A DNA stretch of 64,000 bases, from contig JABAKD010000002.1 in assembly GCA_012845835.1 (NCBI GenBank), positions 25,696,210-25,760,209 on the forward strand, given 5' to 3'. Under the pieces are notes generated by a model. The model did no database searches and had not been told where the DNA came from. It saw only the letters and a program-made list of their open reading frames with translations. The translations under genes and the position numbers were made by a program. Source of the stretch: Undaria pinnatifida (lineage: Eukaryota; Sar; Phaeophyceae; Laminariales; Alariaceae). This document shows, piece after piece, positions 21,901-29,080 of this stretch. How positions within the stretch are numbered: the first letter of the stretch is position 1; each line of letters opens with the position of its first letter.

Positions 21901-24900
21901 TCCCTCCCCCTCCCTCCCCCCCTCCCTCCCTCCCTCCCTCCCTCCCTCCCCCCCCCACTCTCCCCCCTCCCTCTCCCCCCCTCTCCTCCCCCCCCCCCCG
22001 TCCCTCCTCCCCTACCTCCCTATCTCCCTCCCTCCCCTGTCAATTCCCCCTTTCTCAGTCCAATCAACCTGCCCTCCCTCTCTCCCCTTGTCGCCCCCCC
22101 CCCCCCCCACTCCCTTCCCACGGCCACGCCCCCGCCCCCCGCCCCGCCCGCCCCTTCCCCTCCCTCTCCCTCTCCTTTACCCCCGCCGTCTCCCTCTTCC
22201 CCTCCGTCTCCCCCCCTCCTCCCCTGCCCCCCCCCCGTTCCCCGCTCCCCTCCCCTCCCTCCCTCCCACCTGATCTCTGAGCGTGACCATGTCGACCTTC
22301 ATCTTCATCAGGTCCTCGACGCTGTCGATGAACTCCGAGTAGTGTCGGTGACATACGCGTGAAATCTCGCTGCTCTTCTTCGCCTCGAAGTCTTTCAGTG
22401 CGCCCTGCCGCAAGTTGGGGGTTCGGCCGTCGGTAGGTCGTTGGCCCGGGGCTACGGTACGGTAGGTACCCCCACGTGTGTTTTCATGGTACAACTTTCA
22501 AGATACGGATATTGGCTACCAACAATTTGTGTGCACTCATAATACGGGCATGTGAGACAACGCCGTTTTCCGCTATATACCTACCGCCGTACAGCATGCA
22601 TGTTTTCATGCTATTAACATATGCCAACGACAAAATGTGGATATTCGATATACCTGCAATACAGCTCTGTGCGCCTATCCATGCAACTGGCTATGGATTG
22701 CGAGGGGGCCGACACGGAGGCATACGCAAACGGTAAAAATCACGTCGGTCAACCTCTAAGCGAAGCGAACGGAACAGTGTCTCGTCCTGGTCACAACACC
22801 CTTCGAGGTATTCCGTACGCTGCGATCGCGCCAACCCCCCCGACGCGGCGAGGAGCCCGGCGGTCTGACCCCTCCCCCCCCTCCTCTTCCTCTCTCCTCC
22901 CATCCCTTCCTCCCCCCCTCTCCTCCTCCCCCTCCTCCCTCCTCCCCCTCCTCCTCCTCGATCTCCAACTCCCGCCCTCCGCCTCGTACGGCTCGTCTCT
23001 CCCTACCCCTCTGCCTCTCCGTCATCTTCCGTCCTCGTCTTCTTCCTCTCTCCTCCCCTTCCTTTCTCCTTCTCCTCCTCTTCCCCCCAATCTTCCCTCC
23101 CCCCTGTTAGTGGTGGTAGGAACGGTGCTCCGTCTCGAAAGGGGACACTTTTCGGCTATTTTTTTGTTCTGGATGACGGGGCTCCTTAACCCACCCCAAC
23201 CCAAAACCGTCGGAAAGACAACCTGTTTCGCAGTCAGATATGCTTTTCTGATACGATATGCCTAGGTCATGGGTTTGATCACCGGGTGGATCTTTCAGGC
23301 GTACCCAAAGTAAGTTTTTTTGTGTCAGGAAAGGTATTGAGCTCCTCAAGTAAGGAGCCTCAGAACAAAAAAAGATACACCTTTTTACCGAAAAGGTACA
23401 CCTTTTACCGAAAAGGTACACCTCTTTACCGTAGCATGCGTCAGGGGTGCGTGGTCAACGGTCAAAAGGCCAAGGCAAGCAACTAATGAGCACCTCCCCC
23501 CCCCCCCCCTTCCCACCCCATAACACGGAACAAGATAACACCCCCTCTCTGACGAATTTTCAGATTTCATTCTCTCGACACCGGTGGGGGCACACACGCC
23601 GAGCGACGCATCTATGGAACCATCTCGAGGAGGTCTTCCCAAAGCCGTCGTTTTCGTCCCAAAGCCGTCGTTTTCGTTGTCTGTGTCTCCCTGGTTTTTG
23701 GCGAAAATTGGTTCTGAAATTCTTCCAAGGGGGTGCATTTTACGGCGTGTTTTACGGCATGCTTCTGCCTCCTCTTGCCCCCGTCGTTCCCCTCCTCGTT
23801 TCCCTTCTCCTCAGCCTCTTCGTTCTGCACCTTTTCTTGCACACAAACCCCTGCTCTTACTGCTCCTCTCCCTCTCTCTCCTCCCTCATTCCCCCTCCCC
23901 TGCCTCTCCTTCTGTTTTTCGTCTTCCTCGTACTGCCCCCCCCCTCCTCCCATGCCTTTTCATCTTCCTCCACCACCCCTCCTGCAGCTGCCCCCCCTCC
24001 CGCCCCTCCTCCTCTTCGTTCACATCTGCTGTTCCTGCTCCTCTCCCATTATCTCCCGTCTCTTCCTCCCTCCCTCCCTCCTCCTCCTCTTTTTCATCTT
24101 CTTTCTTCTATTCTTCCCCCTCTCCTCCTCCCCTCCCTCTTATGCCTCCGCCGCCCCTCCTCCTCTTCCTCCACACACACACCCCGCTGTTGCACCACCT
24201 CCCCCCAAAATCCCTCTCGTCTTGCCCCCTTTCCTTCTCCCAGTTCTCCTCTTTTTGCCTCCCCTTCTTCCGTTCCCCCCTTCTACCCCCGCCCCTCCCC
24301 TCCTCCTTCCTCCCTCTCCCTCCCTCCCCCCCCCCCTGCCCCCCCCTCCCCCCCCCCCTCCTTCCCTTCTTTAGTACACGAACACCTACCTGCAAATCAG
24401 AGCGCCACCCTCGCTCCAACGCTGTGCGTATCACCGTCGTCACATCCGCCGCAGGTCCCTGGCACAGCTCCTGCACCAGCGAGTCTACCGCCTGCCGAGA
24501 ACACAGTAGCGACAGCGGCAATGCAGAGGCAATGCAAAAGGTGGCGGAACAGGCAAAACGGAACGGGCGACCCGTCAAAGGGGAGCTCGACATGGAAAAT
24601 AAAAGGGGGCGTTCTTCCCTTGGAAACAGGGGTGTCAATCCCCTTCGAACTGCACTCACGTTTTTCGTTACAAACCACTTGAAAGTAGTGGGGGGTGAAC
24701 TTTGCAGCAGTAAATGGATTAATCCCGTTGAAACTACACCCGCGTTTTTGGCGACAAAATACTTGGACTTAGTGTTGGATTCATGTTTCACCTAGTAAAA
24801 GGTTTGAGAAGCGCTCGGCGTTGGATGCAGTTGATGTTGTAAGGGCAATGCACCCCTACCCCACGCGCGGGACACTCACAACCATTGTTGAATAATTTTC

Positions 24901-25015
24901 TGCCGGGTGAGAGAGAAAAAGAGAAAGAAAGAGATGTCGCGGTCGCCGGGTACAATGTGGATGAAAAAACTGAAAAGTAGCTCACAAAAGTGCTGTTTTC
25001 CTCCTCGCACGCCAT
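3943..25015 (-). CDS. SEC15: Exocyst complex subunit SEC15 / EXOC6 (17 exons, about 861 aa)
   Basis: SEC15 is the exocyst subunit that binds Rab GTPases on secretory vesicles and helps tether them to the plasma membrane. Exons (5' to 3'): 25015-24986, 24491-24390, 22404-22270, 21496-21374, 20278-20087, 19008-18730, 18060-17912, 17755-17653, 16813-16685, 15794-15615, 14650-14549, 11972-11850, 9915-9736, 8348-8208, 7466-7194, 4847-4708, 4147-3943. All introns are GT-AG and all phases agree, giving 861 residues, close to the family's usual 770-860. Family hallmarks in order: VIRTALERGW, HYSEFIDSVEDL, RYYSALNTVDQI, WLVDIREVSYKMG, YPFSATVPEIG, LLAGMEFVNWEP, VSLDIAALTDFADESG. The weakest points are the 30-nt first exon (MACEEENSTF), chosen because its ATG, phase and GTGAGC donor fit, and the AAAAAAG acceptor of exon 12. 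Introns hold transposons and exon relics. Confidence 0.9.
5640..5880. repeat. Degenerate short tandem repeat (gggaacccataaaaa type)
   Basis: About a dozen copies of a loosely 16-20 bp unit such as gggaacccataaaaac, gggaaaccgtaaaaac and gggaacccatgaaa. It lies in SEC15 intron 16. Confidence 0.7.
6075..6310. repeat. Dispersed repeat with palindromic ACTCGCGCGAGTGA core
   Basis: Contains actcgcgcgagtgacaattt, tcacgggcgataatactcca and a tail like gtgacctcgagccgctgc...aatagcccccaaaag. Matching blocks occur at 33410-33620 and 35130-35465, so this is a dispersed family. Confidence 0.55.
7000..7150. repeat. CCACCG/CCGCCA triplet microsatellite
   Basis: Imperfect accaccaccgcc and gccgccaccgcc runs immediately downstream (sense direction) of SEC15 exon 15. 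It gives Gly-rich or Val-rich shadow frames. Confidence 0.75.
7505..7775. repeat. Two tandem copies of a 133-bp unit in SEC15 intron 14
   Basis: Both copies start (g)gtgcgtacatgcg, pass through a GTGCGTG-rich run, gaggtgtgcgt and (t)ttgacgcgtg, and end ttggatttgcgtctg(a/g)acgta. The first is about 7508-7640, the second about 7643-7775. Confidence 0.85.
7780..8166. repeat. CCAA/CAAC microsatellite tracts flanking an exon relic
   Basis: Imperfect (CCAA)n and (CAAC)n at 7780-7830 and 7913-8166. In the sense direction each TTGG tract follows either SEC15 exon 14 or its decayed partial copy. Confidence 0.85.
7860..7912 (-). pseudogene. Relic of the 3' end of SEC15 exon 14 with its donor site
   Basis: Reads SNTNGTSPEWLHMS on the minus strand, against SSNTDGTAPEWLRMSGK in exon 14 (8208-8262). 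The match continues past the donor (acacccgga in both) and both are followed by TTGG repeats. No acceptor is visible upstream, so it is an intronic relic and not a likely exon. Confidence 0.75.
8330..8740 (-). repeat. Tandem copies of the acceptor end of SEC15 exon 14
   Basis: The block around tttcgcgaggttc, which is the 3' splice site plus first bases of exon 14 (Asn-Leu-Ala-Lys on the minus strand), recurs at about 8337, 8474 and 8605, spacing 138 and 131 bp. The two upstream copies share gttgacatc and gacagaatg flanks and give the frames QNLAKRPMST and RNLAKPLMST. Confidence 0.8.
10135..11800 (-). mobile_element. Decayed, 5'-truncated non-LTR (LINE) retrotransposon with poly(C) 3' end
   Basis: Minus-strand pieces in shifted frames give reverse transcriptase motifs: FLNVRKAYWYDRVWKNGSW (motif A region), AQGCTLSPNLFKVYISDMI (motif B), then GLMFAGAFLWISETPEGLQ (motif C), and further down KDCAWDAHITNVIGKG and DTRIKRCILINMAVPKLEYA. 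Active elements have Asp in motif A and FADD in motif C. Here these are Asn and FAGA, and stops and frameshifts occur, so it is inactive. The 3' part (10135-10380) continues into a sequence found as separate short copies elsewhere and ends GAGTACGCCCCGCCCC. It sits in sense orientation in SEC15 intron 12. The 5' end is truncated inside the RT domain. Confidence 0.85.
11850..18060 (-). CDS. SEC15: SEC15 exons 7-12: middle helical region (residues 288-549)
   Basis: Exons 18060-17912, 17755-17653, 16813-16685, 15794-15615, 14650-14549 and 11972-11850. Exon 7 ends in phase 2 and exon 8 resumes with one base. The rest join in phase 0. Recognisable family blocks are HPVHRALHIFARLG, VGGFFIVEQTLLQQ, SWMQCQLSLSGLIQEHM, EFERDCQRIVQAETYQPLEI and FPAMYPFSATVPEIG, in the order found in plant and animal Sec15. 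Exon 11 (TRDEFDTLITPMGL) has lower similarity but the right place, phase and splice sites. The acceptor of exon 12 has a weak pyrimidine tract and should be checked first. Confidence 0.87.
12655..12740. repeat. 20-bp tandem repeat, about 4 copies
   Basis: The unit catcaccgcccctaccatac repeats with single changes. It is preceded by a looser CATCACC-rich region from about 12460. Confidence 0.85.
13372..13716 (+). mobile_element. Family A TIR element with nested TTAA mini-element (13398-13480)
   Basis: Head ttttctggatgacggagctt and downstream aacccaaaatcgtcg are the family A start. The tail reads gtgcacccacctctacagca. An 83-bp CCCCTTTAGAGCCCCC... element interrupts the head precisely at the family's TTAA. 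Confidence 0.65.
13970..14275 (+). mobile_element. Family A TIR element copy with duplicated head
   Basis: The head tgacggggcttcctaaaccc occurs twice, about 50 bp apart, followed by cctaggccacagg, gctcctcaacaggtcaagag and ggttggtgcaccgtcaccg, in family order. Confidence 0.65.
14340..14565. repeat. Degenerate tandem repeat (ccgagaactcacatcc)
   Basis: Seven or more copies of a roughly 20-bp unit such as ccgagaactcacatccttta. It abuts the donor of SEC15 exon 11 (14549), whose GTGAGTT lies within one unit. Confidence 0.65.
15205..15300 (-). repeat. Possible relic of the SEC15 exon 10 donor region
   Basis: Shares ccccgcccc, gaatattctggcca and a cttcctcact block with 15535-15625, which contains the real exon 10 donor (GTGAGG). 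Similarity within the exon itself is poor. The same ggggctcc words occur in family A, so this could be transposon sequence. Confidence 0.35.
15825..16090. repeat. CAA/CAG/CAC trinucleotide microsatellite
   Basis: Runs of aacagcaacaac and cagcaacagcaa in the intron immediately 5' of SEC15 exon 10. Poly-Gln, Asn and Thr frames here are shadows. Confidence 0.85.
16398..16675 (+). mobile_element. Family A TIR element copy
   Basis: ggctccttaacccaaaatcg, then cctaggccatcg, ggtcttaagctcctcaag and cctgcacctctaccac in family order. Confidence 0.7.
17285..17510. repeat. Intronic duplication around gtcgtggtc(c/t)cgc
   Basis: The blocks tatcactcctgcttatccat...gtcgtggtcccgcattagtg and ttatcactcttggtatctat...gtcgtggtctcgcgttagtg lie about 150 bp apart, in SEC15 intron 8. 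Confidence 0.6.
18235..18545 (+). mobile_element. Two retroelement 3'-tail fragments (family D)
   Basis: 18235-18345 and 18425-18545 both contain gggtgcgagggtct or gggatacgagggtc and a gcgagtccc or cgagtacatcc end followed by C-rich DNA. They match tails at 20288-20475, 25485-25640 and 48545-48745. Confidence 0.55.
18730..25015 (-). CDS. SEC15: SEC15 exons 1-6: N-terminal coiled-coil region (residues 1-287)
   Basis: Exons 25015-24986, 24491-24390, 22404-22270, 21496-21374, 20278-20087 and 19008-18730, all joined in phase 0. Residues 45-89 carry HYSEFIDSVEDLMKMKVDMV, the signature of the Sec15 N-terminal segment. Residues 90-130 give the ELLQQRHATRNIEAA helix. Residues 131-194 hold RYYSALNTVDQINQRLDAMD. 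Residues 195-287 begin MSQWLVDIREVSYKMGGAAM, equivalent to the conserved WL-IR motif, and end in an acidic insert (DDDELEDCVPELL). Introns 2 and 3 contain very long polypyrimidine tracts. Introns 4 and 5 contain decayed copies of the preceding exon end. Confidence 0.9.
19200..19345. repeat. CCAA/AATC microsatellite
   Basis: Imperfect ccaaccaaccaaccaacta run in SEC15 intron 5. Confidence 0.8.
19345..19740. repeat. Repeated gaaccc...ggttctgat blocks
   Basis: Several copies of atcagaacccgtggta followed about 50 bp later by (a/t)ttggttctgat, with cccatattttgac in between. The ends are loosely inverted. Confidence 0.5.
19874..19945 (-). pseudogene. Relic of the 3' end of SEC15 exon 5 with donor site
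   Basis: acctcctctgtcgtcgcctt gttgatcat matches acctcctctttcgtagcctt gttgatcat at the end of exon 5 (20087 onward). The similarity runs about 65 bp into the exon, ending near gcagc(t/g)gaggag on the sense strand. The relic keeps a good donor (GAG|GTAGGT), and both copies are followed by TTGG-rich DNA. Spacing is 210 bp. Confidence 0.85.
20288..20475 (-). mobile_element. Retroelement 3' tail fragment (family D) ending in poly(C)
   Basis: Contains ggccgtagtcgtatgacc, accctcgcatccctac and gggacgggagcacgccga, and ends on the minus strand as GAGTACAC followed by poly(C). Confidence 0.65.
20978..21115 (-). pseudogene. Relic of SEC15 exon 4 end plus start of intron 4
   Basis: gacacacgacgcgta...cgtggaag...gccggaggataaa repeats gacacacgacacata cgtggaag...gccagaggataaa at 21283-21340. 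The match appears to extend into the exon 4 end (ttgccgcgaagttgctcagc against ctgcgaagccgcctcaata). Spacing is about 285 bp. The exon part is weak and the intron part clear. Confidence 0.55.
21690..22270. repeat. 580-bp polypyrimidine tract (CCCTCC)n in SEC15 intron 3
   Basis: Almost pure C/T on the plus strand, thus purine-rich (GGGAGG)n in the pre-mRNA. It ends exactly at the exon 3 donor. Similar tracts lie at 22860-23105 and 23740-24375 in intron 2. Confidence 0.9.
23110..23510 (+). mobile_element. Family B retroelement tail interrupted by a family A element
   Basis: ggtaggaacggtgctccgtc tcgaaaggg (23127-23150) is family B. The rest of B (gtgcgtggtcaacggtcaaa ... atgagcacctcccccccc) resumes at 23448. 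In between is a family A copy from tggatgacggggctccttaa to ccgtagcatgcgtc, with a tandem aaggtacacctttttaccga repeat inside. Confidence 0.75.
23740..24375. repeat. Polypyrimidine tract in SEC15 intron 2
   Basis: Dominated by CCTCCTCC, CTTCCTCC and CCCCTCC with few purines. It produces Pro/Leu/Ser-rich frames on the plus strand that I do not regard as coding. Confidence 0.85.
24630..24790. mobile_element. Two degenerate TTAA mini-element (family C) copies
   Basis: aatccccttcgaactgcact...acaaaccacttgaaagtagt and aatcccgttgaaactacacc...acaaaatacttggacttagt carry the family C order (CCCCTTTA..AACTG, GACAAAAT.ACTTGG, TTAGT). They lie in SEC15 intron 1. Confidence 0.55.
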
Positions 25016-25084
25016 CTAGCTACGTTGGCCCTTTCCGAGCGCATTTCGTTTCAACGTTAGCCGCAGTCTGCAAGATACGCACGG

Positions 25085-25215
25085 CTTGCATATACACGTA
25101 AACCACCACCCCCTTCCTGCGCACAAGGAGGCACACGCGTGAACTACCACCCCCTTGCTGTGCACAAGGAGGCAAACACGTGAAGTACCAACCCCCTTGC
25201 TGTGCACAAGGAGGC
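25085..25215. repeat. Tandem repeat, about 46 bp x 3
   Basis: The unit accacccccttgctgtgcac aaggaggcacacgtgaa repeats three times with few changes. Confidence 0.85.
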
Positions 25216-25640
25216 ACAGAGGGGGCAGGGGGGAGGGGGGGGGGGGCGGTGTACTCGTTATCATGCATAGCGGACGATAGACCCGGGGGGGGGGGGAGGG
25301 GCGCACTAATTTATTGCTCGCCTTACCAACTGCCCTTTGATCAGTGACCACGCCCTCCTTTCGAGACGGAGCACCATTCCTACTCCTATAGTAATATAGA
25401 CGCGTCCAACATTTCGGCGCTGGTGGCGTGTTTTCCATATGTTATATAAACCATTTTGCTCCTCTTATCCCACTCCTGTCTCACCGGGGGGGCGGGGGGC
25501 GGCGGGTAATCATTGTCATGCACGGCCGTATTGTTAATACCATAGACTCTTGACACCCTACAATGCCGAGACGGAGCACGTCGGGTTTTCATCAACGAGG
25601 CAGGCGTTTCTTGCACGAAGCGCGGGGCAATTACGCTCGC
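25215..25640 (-). mobile_element. Adjacent retroelement tails (families D and B) with poly(C) ends
   Basis: 25225-25470 has gtactcgttatcatgcat, a G run, then cctttcgagacggagcacca ttcctactcc (family B). 25485-25640 has a G run, then catgcacggccgta and tgccgagacggagcacgtcg (family D). Poly(G) on the plus strand is poly(C) at the element 3' end. Confidence 0.65.
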
Positions 25641-26299
25641 CGTGCTATCCACCGCTTGGTGCCTGCTACGTATAAGGGGGAATCGGTAGTGCTGGTTGAT
25701 ATATATTTCAGGTTTTGGGCAACAGTAAACGTACAGCGTTTAGGTTTGATCGGCTGTCTATGTTGCCAGTTGCCACAGTAGTTGTTGCGATGGTTGCACT
25801 CGGTGGCTTTCTGAAAAGTGAGCGAGGACGTCCATTCCACACAACGCGCGGCACATCCAGCCCATTCCAACAATGCGCGGCACACCAAGCCCATTGCGCG
25901 TCTCCCTCCGCGCGCGCATGGGCGTGTAACCCACGCCCGATACACGGCGGCTGCACCACCACTGCTTTTTGTGGGCCTTTCGAACAGACAACCGCGGACC
26001 GAGCCACCACTGCTGCCTGTATTCCAACGTCAGTGGTCTATGAATACATTAATGCTAAGAGTCCTGCTTGGTATTCAGACTACGGCTGCTGTTGCTGTTG
26101 TGCCACTATCATTAGACACTGCCTGTATCCAGTACACTATCAATCGAAGTACATATGAGTACTCGGCATTTACACTACGGCTGCCTTAGCTGCTGCGTCC
26201 CTCAACTAAACGTTAGTTACGTATATACGTACCAGGTATGGTACAATGGGCCCATGTATAGCGACCAAACAAACGAAGGGTGCGACGTTTTCACACCTC

Positions 26300-26540
26300 G
26301 AAAAGATCATGATCTACAGTAGATCATATAGATCATATAGTTCAACTACAGTAGATTCTGTATCTGTCGTTCTGAGATGTTATGCAGGATCTGTATAGTA
26401 GAGAGTACAGATCCAACCCTGGAAACGTTTGTTAGATAACGCAGATCGTACGGCTCCTACTCGGTAACATAAGCTAGATCATACAGATCTTCCCTGAAAG
26501 ATCTACAGTAGATCATCAAGCAGGGATCGGTGGTCTGTCC
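26300..26540. repeat. GATC/ctacagtagatcat palindromic repeats
   Basis: Repeated gatctacagtagatcat, agatcatatag and agatcatacagatct. Related words recur at 27130-27320 (gatctgcatgatctagcac). Confidence 0.6.
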
Positions 26541-26737
26541 GACGTGTGGACATTTTCAAGCGACTACTATACGACGAAGAAAAACAAGCTTGAGCGAGAG
26601 CAAATAGCAGACCGACGCCAGGCCTTCAACTTTTTAACCATCAAACTTCTTCAGGGAAGCCCGCCAAAAGTGCATCTTACAAATTGTTCGGCACTGGTCG
26701 AGGGTCACTGATGTGTACGATACGATTGCCACTAACC

Positions 26738-26775
26738 CTAACCCTTACCCTATCCCCAACCCCAACCAACTCAAC
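26738..26775. repeat. Short telomere-like stretch (CCCTAA variants)
   Basis: Reads actaaccctaaccctta then ccctatccccaaccccaacc. Too short and degenerate to be a telomere. Probably an interstitial remnant. Confidence 0.45.
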
Positions 26776-27834
26776 CAACGTTTAGGACTAATCCTTTCAA
26801 TTTTTAACACAGTGCGCGTCAACCATCGTGTCGAACACCAGTGAGTGGTAAGGTCTACTGCCCTCAAAAGCCCGTTCGTTCTCTCCAGCTGCATATCATA
26901 CGTGGTGGCACCAGCCTATCTACCTATACAAGTATCTACCGTGCGAATTTTGCGGAGGTTGAATTGTTCTAAAAACTGCAAAGTCGCTCGCAAGAGGTGG
27001 TGCAAGCAAGTGGCATGCGCAATACCAGGTACGCAATAGAACGCTAATTCGCAGATGGGTGCAGTACGAGCGCAGGTCAGAATACGAAAATACTGTAGTA
27101 GCGACAACGTTCCATATGTCGGATAGATTATCGATCCGCACTCGATGATCTAGGTATTTCAGGACGATCTGTATGGTCTAGCTTATGTTGCCGGGCGGGA
27201 GCCGTACGATCTGCATGATCTAGCACATTCTTCCGGGGTCGGATCTATATAAATCCTGCACAATATCTCATAACGGCAGCTATGGGATCTGTGGGTATCT
27301 ATATGATCTATGTGATCTGTTCGAGGTGTGCAAAATTCGTCCCTCCTCGTCCCCCGTCTCTCTCTTTGTTGCTGCTCGAAGGTGCTGCACACGAGGTGTA
27401 CTACGAACCTCGATATACTCTGCTTCGACATTGATCGTAACATGCTGATACCATGGTACAGTTGTGTTGTGATACTTGTGTTTTTCTCCATACCCCACAC
27501 CCCACACCGTCGAGTATCCCAGGTACCACGTCTGATATCGTATCATATGATAGCACGCCCCGGGACCAGGCCTTCAGTGCACTCCTGTATGCATACTCCG
27601 TAGGCATGGAAATATGGAATATCCAAAAGAGGGTGTCGGAATCTACCTCGAAAATAACTGTAACAGAGGGCGGGAAGCTGCTGCAGCTGGTGCTGCTGCC
27701 TGCTTGTTGTTATCGCATTAACTCGCATGATCAAGTCTGTGGTTACAGGATAGGCTCCAGTCACTCTGGAGTGGAAGAATACCCCAGGGATTTTTTTTCT
27801 TTTTCAAGTGATAAAATAGTACTACGAGTATGCA

Positions 27835-27985
27835 TTAGAAGGGGAGTCACCGCCCTATATCCTTCACGAGGGTACACACCCCTTAACACGCTCGATCGAA
27901 GTATAACACGCAGCTTGCAAAGCTGAGTTTTGATCAAAAAGTATTTTTTGGTCGATCTCACAGCTGAAGTGAAATTTTCATTTTT
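27835..27985. repeat. Dispersed repeat E, copy 1
   Basis: atccttcacgagggtacaca, cgatcgaagtataacacgca and ttggtcgatctcaca match 53288-53440 in the same order and orientation. Confidence 0.8.
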
Positions 27986-29080
27986 TAAAGTATGCACTCG
28001 TACGATACACGTATCTATCATAGCTGAAGCAGGTCGTACATTCGCCTAAAAGTATAAAAGTGAAATCGGAAGTCAGCGGACGTACGCAACCGGCCCACAC
28101 TGATAAATACGCGTACATACCTGGTACCTGGTACATTTCAAGACTCGCAGCTGAAACCGACTACACCGCATGCCACCCAGGAAACCAAACCAATGTGCAA
28201 ATCCGAGGAGAATGCTATACAAAATTTAATGCACCAGTAGCCGTCCGTCCGTCCGTCCGCAACCATACGTACGAGTACGAGAATAAGCTACCTGCGATAT
28301 GAACGACTGCACGACTCATGGTTCCATATGGTACTCCTGCTGTGTACCTGGTATCTCGTACGAGTATAGAACCTCCTATGTGTATGACTTGGTACCTGGC
28401 CTAGACGAGAGCAGAGTAGTAACTACCTGGAATTGTGTTATCATATGTGCCTTCGTGCGGTATTTAGAGAAAACTCTACGTGCTACGTACAGACAAGGGC
28501 AAATACCAAACGAGGTTGGCGAGTAGACGAGTGATCTCAATCACTTCATCCACCCGGTCCACGCCCGACAAAGCCCGGACATACCAAGTCTCTCGGGTTT
28601 CAAATCGGAACCGGACAACGAGACAATGGTCAGGGTATACTAATAGTAGCATAATAATACCTCTCGTTTTGCCTTGTCCTTCTTTCTGTTGATGCCGGTT
28701 TTCTCGACGGGTTTGCCCACCGTTCGGGAGCTGGGAGCCCTGTCTATAGGAGCCGGCATCGATTCAGCGGTGAAGGCGGGAGCCAATGAAGCGCCTTATT
28801 TGCGCACCACCCTCCAGTCAAGCCGCCAGCTCAAGCAAAGCTGCCTGCCTCGCAGCGTGGACAGAATCAACAGGAACACTTGGGCCTTACTCGAAAAGTA
28901 TCGTCCCCTACCCAAGAAAAGCCTTTCCAAAACAAGTTTAAACCTTTTCCAATAAAATCCAATATATTGAATATTGATAAAATCGTTACTCGTCGAGCAA
29001 AGCTTCTTGTGGAACTTTGGGCAGCTACAACCTACAGCTCAGCACAGCAGCACAGCAGTGAGCAAGCAACTTTCAACGTC

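Larger units (their letters stand above)
25016..29080. other. Intergenic region between divergent SEC15 and SMI1/KNR4-like genes
   Basis: No supported exon. It must contain both promoters but I see no certain core motif. It holds a three-copy repeat (25085-25215), retroelement tails (25215-25640), GATC-palindrome-rich DNA (26300-26540 and 27130-27320), a short telomere-like stretch (26738-26775) and a dispersed repeat (27835-27985). Confidence 0.5.

Noticed and set aside
21679..22362. 227-aa Pro-rich plus-strand ORF
   Set aside because: Product of the CCCTCC tract, overlapping SEC15 exon 3 on the other strand.
23447..24795. Two plus-strand Pro/Leu/Ser ORFs of over 400 aa
   Set aside because: They translate a polypyrimidine tract within SEC15 intron 2 and run across transposon fragments.
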